Notes under the pieces: generated by a model
The model's database searches: none
Seen by the model: the letters and a program-made list of their open reading frames with translations, nothing else
Told to the model about the DNA's origin: nothing
Part shown: in pieces, positions 23,101 through 34,172 of the stretch
Layout of the letters: every line of letters starts with the position of its first letter
Numbering within the stretch: position 1 is the first letter of the stretch
Assembly (NCBI RefSeq): GCF_958450345.1
Contig: NC_088781.1
Location: 28,373,857 to 28,437,856 of the forward strand
DNA length: 64,000 nt
Direction: 5' to 3'
From: Calliphora vicina
Taxonomy: Eukaryota > Arthropoda > Insecta > Diptera > Calliphoridae
Made by a program: the position numbers and the translations under genes

Positions 23101-24529
23101 ATCGGACTAATGATTCAATAAAAAATAACAATCTAAAGAACAATATCTAATTAAAAACTCCCGTAAATTTTTGGACATGGTTTCTATGATACAGGGAATA
23201 ACATGACTGAACACAGACTTAATCGCCTTAAATTTGAATTAAAAATATATGAAAAAAATTATACAGTACCAAATGAAACATTAAACAAGGACACCTTTTC
23301 CTTCTTACCACAATGACTCTCAATGACAATGTATGTACCTACGTATTCGTACATACATATGTGGGTCACATTAAATAACATTCCACCTCTAAACAGATTA
23401 ATAAAAGAATTGTTTGACATACTTTGTATTTATCTCTAAATTAATTAAAAATTCTTTCTTTCATTCTAAAGAAATGGAAAAATATAAATACATACATATT
23501 CTACTCTCGCTAATAACAAGTACAATGGAAAATTCCCCCACTTTCACATGCACATTTTCTCATATAAAATTATAAAAAATTTAAATTATACAACAAGAAA
23601 TGCTTATTTGTGCAAACGAACACAAAAAAAATCTAAACCTCTAAAGCTTGAAATGTTGAAAAAAAATATATACAGAATAATTTTGAAATGAATTGCGAAA
23701 AATAAAATTAAAATTCACATGTGGTTGTTGCATTTTGCATCAAATTACAGAAATACCACGCAAATGACATCAACTGTGAGAGAAGGATGGATGACAACGA
23801 AAGAACGAAAAAAAAAATTGCAGAAAAAATCAAATTTCAATAAATTGAATGAATAAATGTGTGGGTGGGTGATGTGGTGTGTAGTGCAAGTGCATGCAAA
23901 AATGTCTACCCGTAGAAGTAACCGGGTAAAAAAAAATACGTAAATTTTACTACAACGGAAGCGGAAACATTAAATAGCACAAATAACAACAGTAAGATGG
24001 ATGGATAAATGAATGGTTAGATAGATGTGTGGGTGATGTGTGTGTCTCTCTCTCTAAAATTTTACATGTGTCTGTTGAAAAAAGATTTACATTTTTGTAT
24101 CGTCGTTTGCCATACAACATACATAGTTGTAAGAAAAAAAATCCTAAATGTATTACGAGAATATTTTTGAAAATGCGATATTAATTTTCAATCGAAAATC
24201 AAATCAACTAAAATGACAACGATACTACAGCTACAGAATTGTACATACACGGATATCTACGACTACATTCCATTCGATTGATAGATAAATTATTTTGAAT
24301 TTAAGAAAGTGAAAAAATATTGTGAGCTATACGAATTAAACTTAAAAATGCCCTACCGGAAAATATTCACACATATACAGAAAAAAATGTGATGGAAATA
24401 ATTTTTTATGATTTTTATGTTAATACCAAAATGTCTTACATTACAATATGTCTTCCAAAATGTTATCCAGTAAGTGATGTTCATACATAGGAGCAATAAA
24501 TTGTTGTTTCAGCAGGGTTTCAAACTGTG
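23101..24529. other. Spacer between the two satellite arms
   Basis: 1.4 kb of non-satellite, AT-rich DNA with short GGATGG/GTGTG stretches near 23,790-24,060. No gene, no terminal repeats and no satellite units. It would form the loop if both arms were on one transcript. Confidence 0.6.
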
Positions 24530-27290
24530 TTAAATTTTCTATCGAATAAAATTTCCAATAAATAATTTTTATTTGGTTAAAATATTCAATAATTTTTTTT
24601 TTTTTATTGTAAAAATTTTTAATATAATTTTTTATTTCGCTTAAATTTTCTATAAAAATTTGTATTCGAATATATTTTTTTAGAGACATTTTTGAATCAA
24701 TTTAATTTTCAAAATAAAAGTTTTAGAAAATTATATCCTAATAAAATTATCTTTAGAAATTTAATACCGAATAAAATTTTCGATTAGAAAATGTTGTATA
24801 GTAATTATTCATTCTATTAAAAAGTTCAATATAAAAATTTATTCGAATAAAAATGTATATGGAAATTTGTATCTGAACAAAATTGTTAATATAAATTTGT
24901 ATACGAATAGAAATCGATGAAATGTGTATCGGAATAAAATTTCCCATAAAAATATTACATTCTATTAAAATATTCAATAGAAAAATTGTATTCGATTAAA
25001 ATTTTGAATTGACATTTCATAATTCTATTAAAATTTTCAAAAGAAATTTTTTATTCGATAAAGTTGTATCCGAATAAAACTTTCTTGGAAATCTTTAACC
25101 GATAGAAATTTGTATCCGATTAAAATTTTCGATACAAATTTGTATTCGGATGAAATATTCTATAGAAATTTGTATTCGGATAATAACAAATTTGTATTCG
25201 AATAAACTTTTCTATAGAAATTTATATTCGAATAAAATTTTCTATAGAAATGTTTTATCCGAATAAAATTTTATATTGAAATTTGTATCCGAATAAAATT
25301 TTCAATACAAATTTGTATCCATCAAGATTTTCTATAAAAATTTGTAGCCAAATAAAATTTTCTATAGAAATTGTTTTCCTAATAAAATTTTCTACAGAAA
25401 TGTGTATCCGAATAAAATTTTCTATAGAAATTTACATTAGAATAATATTTTCTATCAAAATTTGTATCCGAATAAAATTGCCTATAAAAATTTACATCCA
25501 AATAAAATTAGCTATAGAAAATTGTATCCGAATAATATTTTCTATAGAAATTTGTATCCGAATAATATTTTCTATAGAAAGGTCTATCCGAATAATATTT
25601 TCTATAGAAAGGTCTATCCGAATAAAATTTTCAATATAAATTTGTATCCGAATAAAATTTTTTATAGAAATTTGTATTCGAATAAAATTTTATATACAAA
25701 TTTGTATCCGAATAAAATTTTCTATACAAATTTGTATTCGAATAAAATTTTCTATAGAAATTTGTATCCAAATAAAATTTTCTATAGAAATTTACATCCG
25801 AATAAAATTTTCTATTAAAATTTGTATCCGAATAAAATTTTCTATAATAATTTACATCCGAATAAAATTTTCTATAAAAATTTACATCCGAATAAAATTT
25901 TCTATAAAAATTTACATCCGAATAAAATTTTCTAGAAATTTGTATCCAAATAAAATTTTCTATAGAAATTTACATCCGAATAAAATTTTCTATAAAAATT
26001 TGTATCCGAATAAAATTTTATATAAAAATTTACATCAGAATAAAATTTTCTATAAAAATTTACATCCGAATAAAATTTTCTATAAAAATTTACATCCGAA
26101 TAAAATTTTCTATAAAAATTTACATCCGAATAAAATTTTCTATAAAAATTTACATCCGAATAAAATTTTCTATAAAAATTTACATCCGAATAAAATTTTC
26201 TATAAAAATTTATATCCGAATAAAATTTTCTATAAAAATTTACATCCGAATAAAATTTTCTATAAAAATTTACATCCGAATAAAATTTGCTATAGAAATA
26301 TGTATCCAAATAATATTTTCTATAGAAATTTGTATCCGAATAAAATTTGCTATAGAAATATGTATCCAAATAATATTTTCTATAGAAATTTGTATCCGAA
26401 TAAAATTTTCTATATAAATTTGTATCCGAATAAAATTTTCTATATAAATTTGTATCCGAATAAAATTTTCTATAGAAATTTGTATCCGAATAAAATTTTC
26501 TATAGAAATTTGTATCCGAATAAAATTTTCTATAGAAATTTGTATCCGAATAAAATTTTCTATAGAAATTTGTATCCGAATAAAATTTTCTATAGAAATT
26601 TGTATCCGAATAAAATTGTCCATAGAAATTTGTATCCGAATAAAATTGTCCATAGAAATTTGTATCCGAATAAAATTGTCCATAGAAATTTGTATCCGAA
26701 TAAAATTTTCTATAGAAATTTGTATTCGAATAAAACTTTCTATTGAAATATCTATTCGGATAATAACAAATTTGTATTCGAATAAATTTTTCTATAGAAA
26801 TTTGTATCCGAATAAAATTTTCTATAGAAATTTGTATCCGACCAAGATTTTCTATCAAAATTTGTATTTCCCATAGAAATTTGTATCCGAATAAAATTTC
26901 CTATACAAATTTGTATCCGGATAAGATTTTCTATCAAAATATGTATCCTAATAAAAATTTCATAAGAAATTTTTATCCGAATAAAATTTATTTATAGAAA
27001 TTTGTATCTAATAAAATTTTGTATAGCAATTTGTAAAACATTCTATAAAAATTTGTATACGTATAAAATTTTCAATTGCATCCGAATAAAATTTTCTATA
27101 GAAATTTGTATCCGAATTAAATTTTCTATAGAAATTTCTATCCGAATAATAACAAATTTGTATTCGAATAAAATTTTCTATAGACATTTGTATCCGACCA
27201 AGTTATTCTATGAAAATTTGTATCCGAATAAATTTTCTATAGAAATTTGTATCTGAATAAAATTTTCTATACAAAATTAATCGGAAGAAA
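24530..27290 (+). repeat. 30-bp satellite array, arm 2 (homogenised core)
   Basis: About 2.75 kb of the 30-bp unit in the orientation TTTCTATAGAAA..GTATCCGAATAA. The outer parts (24,530-25,250 and 26,750-27,290) are diverged. Between about 25,850 and 26,745 the period is exact and neighbouring units are nearly identical, as expected from unequal exchange or slippage. Variant blocks occur: units with TATAAAAATTTACATCC at 25,850-26,280, then a 60-bp two-unit repeat (26,281-26,400), then TATAGAAATTTGTATCC units. Four of six frames stay open through the core (for example KIFYRNLYPN or SDTNFYRKFY repeats), so long overlapping frames exist on both strands; I do not consider them proteins. Confidence 0.95.
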
Positions 27291-28584
27291 GTGTTGGACC
27301 TCGTTTATCATTTGTATGTGATTTTTTCTCACTTGTTTAGGCGGTAAAAGTCAATGGTTTCTTTATAGCAAACACGTTATTATAAATAAGATAGCGAGGT
27401 CACATCATAGAATTAACATAGATCAAACTAAAAATATTCTTATGTTACAAACTTAATAACAAATATGCAATGCTGACAAACTTTTATTCGCTGCACTATT
27501 TATATTTTTCTTATTCGCAATAAAAAATACATGCATGCATGCAAGTATTTGCATGTTAAATGGGAACTATGACAATCAACCCACCACAAGTCTAAGCCAT
27601 AAAAAAAGTCTAGGGGTTTTCGTAATGTCAGCAGCAGCAGCATTCAAACGTAATGGCAAGCATGTGCATGTTGGCAACAACATGTCTCTTCTGTTCGTCG
27701 TATTAACAGTAGTAACACTGTGCATTCCCAGCGCTTCTATTCCCTCATACTCATACATACACATATGTAACCATTGTGCATCGATTTCAAATCGAATCAT
27801 CATCAGCATCTGATGAAATACTTTTTTTTTTTTGGTTGTTAAATCATTCCCCTGCCTTTCAACATAGTTTTAGCATAGAGAACAGAAAATTTCATAGATA
27901 AGCTGGTATCGTAGCTAAAGCTGTAATTTGTACACTCAGATATAGATACAAGCACACAAAGATGCGTGCATTTTATACATTCAGTACTTGTGTCGCCCAT
28001 TATAATTGTGAATATAGGAGTGAGAGTGTGTGTGAGTGAGTGTTGTGGATATGTGCCCCCTGCCAGCTGCCAGTTTGTCATGATAAATTGACAGTCGGGT
28101 GAAATGGATCAAACAAATTGTCAATAATTTTTTTTATTTTTTTTGTAAATTTTTTTTTTTTGCGTGTCAGCAATTTTTAGCAAAATGTTGTCGATGTAAA
28201 TTTTTGCTGTTGCCTTTTAACATTTTCAATAAATGTATTGTATTGTGCCATACATACAAACAAATAGATACAAATTCTCAAAAAACACACACAGATACAT
28301 TTATACTTGCTTTCATACGCACGTATACATATTCATTTAATGTACATTCATAGATTCTCACATACATACATATTCGCATAATGTTGCAAATTCACGCATA
28401 CATTCAAATTTACAAATTTGATATGCTACTCGTAGTCGCGTATGTATTATTGAAGCTTTACTGCTTCCAGTTTGTGTTACTGGCATTGTGGCAAATACAT
28501 ACATACGTATTTTACTTTAGCAAATCTATACAATTTTATTTTCCTTCAGTTTCCATCTATGGTTACTATTTATGTATGAATATA
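27291..28584. other. Intergenic, no gene seen
   Basis: Contains ACATACATA-rich stretches and GTGAGTG repeats near 28,020-28,045. Short frames (for example 27,535-27,813) do not resemble known proteins. Nothing else was identified. Confidence 0.45.
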
Positions 28585-28772
28585 CAGTGATTGGCAATAC
28601 AATGGAAACTTTTACAAATATTTAAATAATACATCAAAATCCTAAAAAAAATTCTTATGAAATTTATAGTATATTTTTTAAGCCCGATAGAACTTACGAA
28701 GGGCTTAACTGTCAAACGAACTCTCATACTGCTTACTTTTTGACATTTATGATCAGTATACCCTGCAAATCA

Positions 28773-29051
28773 TCATGAATAGATGGACGCTTAAACAAGC
28801 AAACAAATTATCCAAATTTACTTTGAAAATCATTCATCGCGCAACTTAAAGACGACTCGTGATTTTTATTGCGCACTTAATCGCCAGTCTGAGAATGCCA
28901 TCCGTCGAACCACATACTTTATAAATAAAGAGAACATCGCCGCAGTAAACGAAAATGTGCCAGAAGATCTAAATTTATCGATTTGTCGTCGGTCGCAGGA
29001 ATTGGGCCTCTCTCCGTCCAGCACGTGAACAATTTTTCGCAAAGACCTTGG
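28773..29051 (+). pseudogene. Tc1/mariner-group transposase, N-terminal part
   Basis: Starts near ATGAATAGATGGACG (MNRWTLKQ). After a frameshift it continues SENAIRRTTYFINKENIAAV and LNLSICRRSQELGLSPSST, the helix-turn-helix region of a Diptera transposase type with 'SIRRRSQELGLS..T' followed by a KDLG block. A TGA interrupts the frame just after PSST. The frame runs into the LINE at 29,051-29,052 and resumes at about 30,516. Confidence 0.8.
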
Positions 29052-30515
29052 TGTAGAGTCGTCTTGATTCCGAAAGGAAGCAAGGCAACTCACACCAAAC
29101 CAAAGGATTGTAGACCGATTAGTCTTGCATCCTTTCTGCTGAAAAACCTAGAAAGGGTGATTGATGTACATTTGAGAATGACTATTCCGACGGAACTCAT
29201 CCTTAAATCCCAACATGCCTATACCAAGGGTAGATCTATGGTAACAGCTTTACATTCGCTAGTTGGTTCCATTCACATAAATAGTATTCATTTTTTGCCT
29301 ACCTTGATATAGAAGGTGATTTTAAAATGTCATTTCCGATGCTATCCTATTTGGGATGGATGGACTTGGGATTGATCTATTTATACGCCGAATAGTCGAA
29401 AAGATACTCGGTCATATGTGCTACGTTAGGTGGCATTAGTGTCACGAAAGTGGCTAATCGTGAAACCCCGCAGGGAGGTATACTATCACCACTTCGCAAA
29501 ACCATTTTTTGATATGCATTTCCATATTATAATCCCGAAGAGGGATATATGGCTGCGCGGACTGTACCTCCTGACGACACTGGCGTCTCTAAAAGGGGTA
29601 TTAGCGTAGGTGGACGTTTCTTTATTGAGAACTATGAGGCATAATCCTACTTCAGACCACATAACTTCTGTACTGCTCTTCAGATGGAAATTACTGCCAT
29701 AAAACTTGAATCCAATTGGCTGAGGTATTATCGAAAATCTGGAGATATATGTAAGTATATTTACTGATAGCAAGGCTGCTGTTAACGGAATAGCGGGCAT
29801 CTTCATCTCATCTAGGTTAACCGAGGAATGCCGGATATCCCTAAATGAGATAGCGAGATATTCTAGGATAACGCTTATTTCGGTATCTGGTCACGATGGA
29901 AATCAGGGTAATTGTATAGCTGACGAATTGACCAAAAGGGGTGCGATGATGGATGAGGAGGCGATTGATCCCTTTTCTGGTATTTCCCTTACAAAATGTA
30001 AGATGGTTGTGCAGCAGAGACTATATGAAATTGCACAGAACAGTTGGACTAATGAACCCACCTGTGTTATCGGGAGGTCGACTTGGCCCGTATAGCATGC
30101 CGGCAGGACGAATCTACTTATGGAATTCCGTCGTCAGGAAATGAGGCTAATTGTTTGTTTTATTACTGGACACTGTGTAGTTGGAGCACATGCTGGAGGA
30201 GTGGGCCTACGGTACAACGATTAATGTAGAAGCTGTCGAAACGAAGAAAAGGATGACACTGTGTCCCACCTATTCTGCCAATGCCCAGCTTTGGCAAACT
30301 TGAGGGAACATATCCTTAGAACCACATTGCTATCGTGTTTAGAAGAGCTATCAAGGATTCTAAGACGTGTACACTCCTTCATCAGAGAAACAGGTTGGTT
30401 CGCAATGGAAACAAAGGACGTATTATAAATATTCTGCTGTTTACTTTTTGGGTATCACAATGGGATCAGTTTTGAATGGACCCAAGTTAGCTGCTTGACG
30501 ATGGAACCTAACCTA
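29052..30515 (+). pseudogene. LINE with RNase H (I/LOA-like), 5'-truncated
   Basis: A non-LTR retrotransposon remnant. The start of the reverse transcriptase is seen in WCRVVLIPKGSK and KDCRPISLASFLLKNLERV (29,052-29,165), then QHAYTKGRSMVTALHS. Frameshifts and stops follow and the catalytic region is scrambled. An RNase H remnant is at about 29,745-29,945 (FTDSKAAVNGIAG, ISVSGHDGNQGNCIADEL). A C-terminal cysteine motif CRSCRNEEKDDTVSHLFCQC lies near 30,225-30,290. The 3' end carries ATCACAATGGGATCAGTTTT, also found at 59,000. RNase H plus the terminal cysteine motif fits the I/LOA side of the LINE tree; the clade is an inference. Confidence 0.85.
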
Positions 30516-30955
30516 GGCCTACACCGGTATAAGAACCATCATATGCGTCTTTCTTTCGCCGATTGGGCTCTAGAGCAGTTGAAAATTGATCCGATGTGTT
30601 ATGTGTTCAGTGATGAGGCCGTCATAAGAATGACATTGATCCGGAGATCTGGTTTCAAAAGGATGGCGCTATGTGCCATACGGCGACAGCAATAATTGAT
30701 TTATGAAATCAAAATTTAGTGCTAACTTGATTTCGAGAAATGGAACTGTCAATTGGCCTCCAAAGTTGTGTGTTTTGACATCTCTCGATTATTTTCTATG
30801 GCGCCATGTGAAGTCACAGGTTTATGCTGATAAATTGGCGTCTTGGAGACCAACATTGTTCGTGTTATTCGTGACAAACGGACAGCAATGTGGCCCAAAA
30901 TTGGACTTTAAGAATGTGCTTCATCAAGAACAGCCGCAGTGACCTTATGCCTGAA
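30516..30955 (+). pseudogene. Tc1/mariner-group transposase, C-terminal part
   Basis: Resumes the interrupted gene with GLHRYKNHHMRLSFADWALE and CYVFSDEA, the region around the second catalytic aspartate. It then jumps by deletion to WFQKDGAMCHTATA. ISRNGTVNWPPKLCVLTSLD and YFLWRHVKSQVYADK follow, the C-terminal catalytic region with LTSLDYFLW where the family usually has LTPLDYFLW. The deletion removes roughly the central third of the catalytic domain. Together with the N-terminal half it is clearly a dead gene. Confidence 0.85.
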
Positions 30956-31142
30956 ACATTTTCAAATGTTAATGTATTGATACTTCGGAAAAAATAATTT
31001 TTTTTTTTAAAAAATTTCCTTTTTTTGTGATATTTTTACAATTTCAAGTTCTATTTGGCTTAAAAAATACCCTTATAATAGGTTATGTTTTTGAAAACTT
31101 AAATTACGAAATATAGTTTCCATTGTATTCTCACTCACTGTA

Positions 31143-32394
31143 TTACTGAATTTGAATGTATATAATTTAACAATCTCTATATCGTTTTAAATGAATTTGA
31201 ATGTTTATTACGATGCTAATAAATCGTATAGTTGTAAAAAATTCTCAATTCCTAAAAATTTTTTAACGAATTCTTAGAATATATTACAAAATCTAAAAAT
31301 ATTTAGACATACACCCTACGCTCAACATTAAAATTATAAATTAATTTAAATCCATCTAAATCACAGTTCTATCCACTCAAAAAATTAGTTTTTCATATAA
31401 AATTTTATTTAATTTTAAACAATTTTTAAAATTATTTACAGCAACTTTTACCTCCCTACTGTTCATAGATCATTGATAACAAATTTCATCACTTATTGAG
31501 GTTGTTTTAAACCATACAAACGGTTTGACGTTGTCATCATCAGTCATAATCATGATTTCTTTCCTATTTTTTATTTTTTTTTTTTTGTATTATCAAATTA
31601 TTATTACATATTTTCCAAAGCATTGAAATGTTAAATGTCATGTTTCATAAATAATTTAAATAACTATTACTCGTATAAGTCTAAATAATAATAAAAAGTA
31701 ATATCGAAAATATTCTTCAATGCTTAAGTAAATAAGCAAATAAAATAAGATTATAGGAAAATCATTATTGGCAACATTACTAAGTAATGAATCCATTTTG
31801 AAATATTGATATGCAAATCTCATTATACATGTATCAAATTATTATAAAAATAAAACCATATTATGATGGTTTTGACCATTTTATTGTGAGAATCATGTTA
31901 TAATTACATAGGCTCTATATTATGATAACTTCTAAGAATCATATTATGTTCCTTATTGTGAAATATTTTACATGTTTGTCATGATAATAAAACCAATCAA
32001 TTAATTATGTTTTTTCTTTGCGTGCAACAGAAATATTTTGATTGCTACGCTTTTTTTACTTTAATGTCAAGGGTGTACCAAAATTTACACAAGATTTAAA
32101 TTAAATATAAAACACTTCTCTTACCAGAAAATACCAGTAGAAGGATCCATATCAAAACGGACAGAAAACTGATATTTGACAACTTTACAAAACATATTAT
32201 GGTTCCAAAGGGTTAATCAAATCAATGACTTTTTCATCGGAAAACCACCAACTAAAATTCATTGTTGTAGGTGATCATTGTGGAAATAGAACATTCTACT
32301 TTTTTACGTTAGTTTATTCATGAGACTTCTAGAAGATGGCGCTCTGTATATAAATAGTAACAGCGAATTGTGAGTCAGTATAACGTGATTTTTA
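31143..32394. other. Intergenic, no gene seen
   Basis: AT-rich, rich in TTATTATG-type words near 31,850-31,990. No gene or paired termini recognised. Confidence 0.45.
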
Positions 32395-34066
32395 TTGGGT
32401 GTATAACTTAAAAATGCGGGATTTTTTTTAATATTTAGTTTTAATTTTGAAGCATTTGTACAATATAAATTTATTCAAAGTATTGGCCATTGTTAGCAAT
32501 AATATTTCCCATCTTTCTGGCAACATATGGATTTAGAGACAAAATAACTGCTCATCTTTTGAGGCCAAGAACGAATCAAGCCAATATCGGATACTCTGTT
32601 CTGAAGTGAAGCGTATCCCAGAGAGAGTTCTGCATCGATCGATACAAATAATAGTCGGACGTACCGGGCGAACGGTACGGTTCGTCCAATGCTCTCTTCA
32701 AACGAATCAGTATAATAGATAGGACCCTTTTGCTTTTACCAAATACAGAGAATTACTTCATCGCCATGGATACTTGGATTTGTTGTCGATTCGGCTGGTC
32801 TTCACATACGATCTCTTATGCTTTGGGTCTTCGTAATGGATCCAGTTTTCATCGCAAGTAATGATTCGGTGCAAAAATGATTTTTTTTTCTTTTTATACC
32901 TTTCACCTTCGTGAGAAGGGTATATATAAGTTTGTCATTCCGTTTGTAATTTCTACATTTTTCATTTCCGACCCTATAAAGTATATATATTCTGAATCCT
33001 TATATATAGCGGAGTCGATTAAGCCTTGTCCGTCTGTCTGTCTGTGGAAATCAATTTTCTGAAGACCCCAGATATCTTCGGGATCCAAATCTTCAATAAA
33101 TCTGTCAGACATGCTTTCGATGCTATCAGCTAAATCGGTCCACAAATGGCTGAGATATGAGGATTGAAAAAAAAAAAAATTTTTTTTAAAAAAAAAAAAT
33201 TTAAAATGACAAAAAACAACTGGAAAAAAAATTAAATTTTGTTTACCTAACAATATTTAAAATTTTGAAGTATAATTTGGTGACCCTATAAAGTATATAT
33301 ATTCTGGATCCTTATAGATAGCGGAGTCGATTAAGCCATGTCCATCTGTCTGTCTGTCTGTCTGTCTGTTGAAATCAATTTTCTGAAGACCCCAGAAATC
33401 TTCGGGTTCCAAATCTTCAATAATTCTGTCAGACATGCTTTCGAAAAGTTTCCTATTCAAAGTCAGCAAAATCGGTCCACAAATGCCTGAGATATGAGGA
33501 AAAAACCAGGACAACCTCCATTTTTGACCTATATCTGACCTTTGCAACGACGTAAGTTGAACCTACAATGGGTCAAAATCGGAAAAAATATGTTTTAACC
33601 CGATTTTTTTTTTTACCCAAAAAAAAATTAAAAAACAAAAAATTTTTTTAAAAATTTAAGAACAAAAATTTTTTTTTAAAATTTAAAAACAAAAAATTTT
33701 TTTATAAAATTTAAAAACAAAAAATTTTTTTGAAAAATAAAAAATTTTTCCAAAAAATTAAAAAAAATAAATTTACTTTACCTAAAAATATTTATAATTT
33801 GTATTTTAAAGTATAATTTGGTGAAGGGTATATAAGATTCGGCACAGCCTAATATAGCTCTCTTACTTTTTCAAATTAAAGATGTAAAGCATTCCCGCAT
33901 ATGACGCTATGTTGGTAAAAAGTTCGACATTTTCGAATGAAAAAAAAAAAACGTTGTTTACACTGTTATGTTCAATATCTAAGTGAGAATAAATTATAGA
34001 TATGTACCCTTAAAAATGACATATAAGTTATTAAAATCAAAAACCGCGTTCAAAAGATACGCCAGC
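32395..34066 (-). pseudogene. mariner element, dead (copy 3), split by a DINE insertion
   Basis: The minus-strand mariner's 3' tip lies at 32,395 (TTGGGTGTATAACTTAAAAA in plus reading, with TA just outside). Its 5' end is at about 34,066, with TA at 34,067-34,068. Transposase traces on the minus strand include PERW near 32,515, SESDIGLIRSWPQKMSS-like sequence near 32,550-32,600, and the WIHYEDPKHKRSYVK-like block near 32,810-32,860. It is split at about 32,885 by a mini-me/DINE-like insertion that ends near 33,870; beyond it the 5' part (TTATGTTCAATATC) continues. Internal deletions make it much shorter than a full mariner. Confidence 0.82.
32888..33870 (-). mobile_element. mini-me/DINE-like element (family 1), head-to-tail partial dimer
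   Basis: Two copies in the same orientation are fused. The first runs from the CTTCGTGAGAAGGGTATATA end at about 32,893 to ATAATTTGGTGA near 33,285. The second starts abruptly at CCCTATAAAGTATATATA and runs to the 5' block (GATTCGGCACAGCC, CTCTTACTTTTT) at about 33,870. Both have the GTCTGTCTGTCTG core; the second has a longer GTCT run near 33,345-33,370. It sits in the mariner's T-tract. Confidence 0.8.
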
Positions 34067-34074
34067 TATTGTAA

Positions 34075-34106
34075 ATCTCGCATTTTTAAATCATACACCC
34101 AGCAAT
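34075..34106 (-). mobile_element. Isolated mariner terminal sequence
   Basis: CGCATTTTTAAATCATACAC with CCAG following closely resembles the mariner 3' tip found at 32,395-32,420 in the opposite orientation. No transposase sequence is attached. It lies directly between mariner copy 3 and the long palindrome. Confidence 0.45.
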
Positions 34107-34172
34107 TTTTGATAATCTTAATGGAAAAACGTCGTTACTTTGTGACTCTAAATAAACATACGAGTATTGTTT

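Larger units (their letters stand above)
28585..31140 (+). mobile_element. Tc1/mariner-group element interrupted by a LINE
   Basis: The left tip CAGTGATTGGCAATACAATG is matched by the inverted right tip ending at 31,140 (read inward, CAGTGAGTGAGAATACAATG, then GAAAC). TA flanks both ends (28,583-28,584 and 31,141-31,142). Inside are the two halves of a transposase pseudogene with a 5'-truncated LINE between them. The element is therefore older than the LINE insertion. It is inactive: the transposase has stops, a large deletion and the insertion. Confidence 0.85.

Noticed and set aside
25932..26858. A 308-codon frame (minus) and a 268-codon frame (plus) across the same DNA
   Set aside because: Both are direct translations of the 30-bp satellite; the period is a multiple of three and several frames are stop-free. 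There is no start context, domain or splice evidence.
24530..27290. CRISPR-like regular 30-bp repeats
   Set aside because: There are no spacers: units abut directly. The window is eukaryotic and no Cas-like gene is present.
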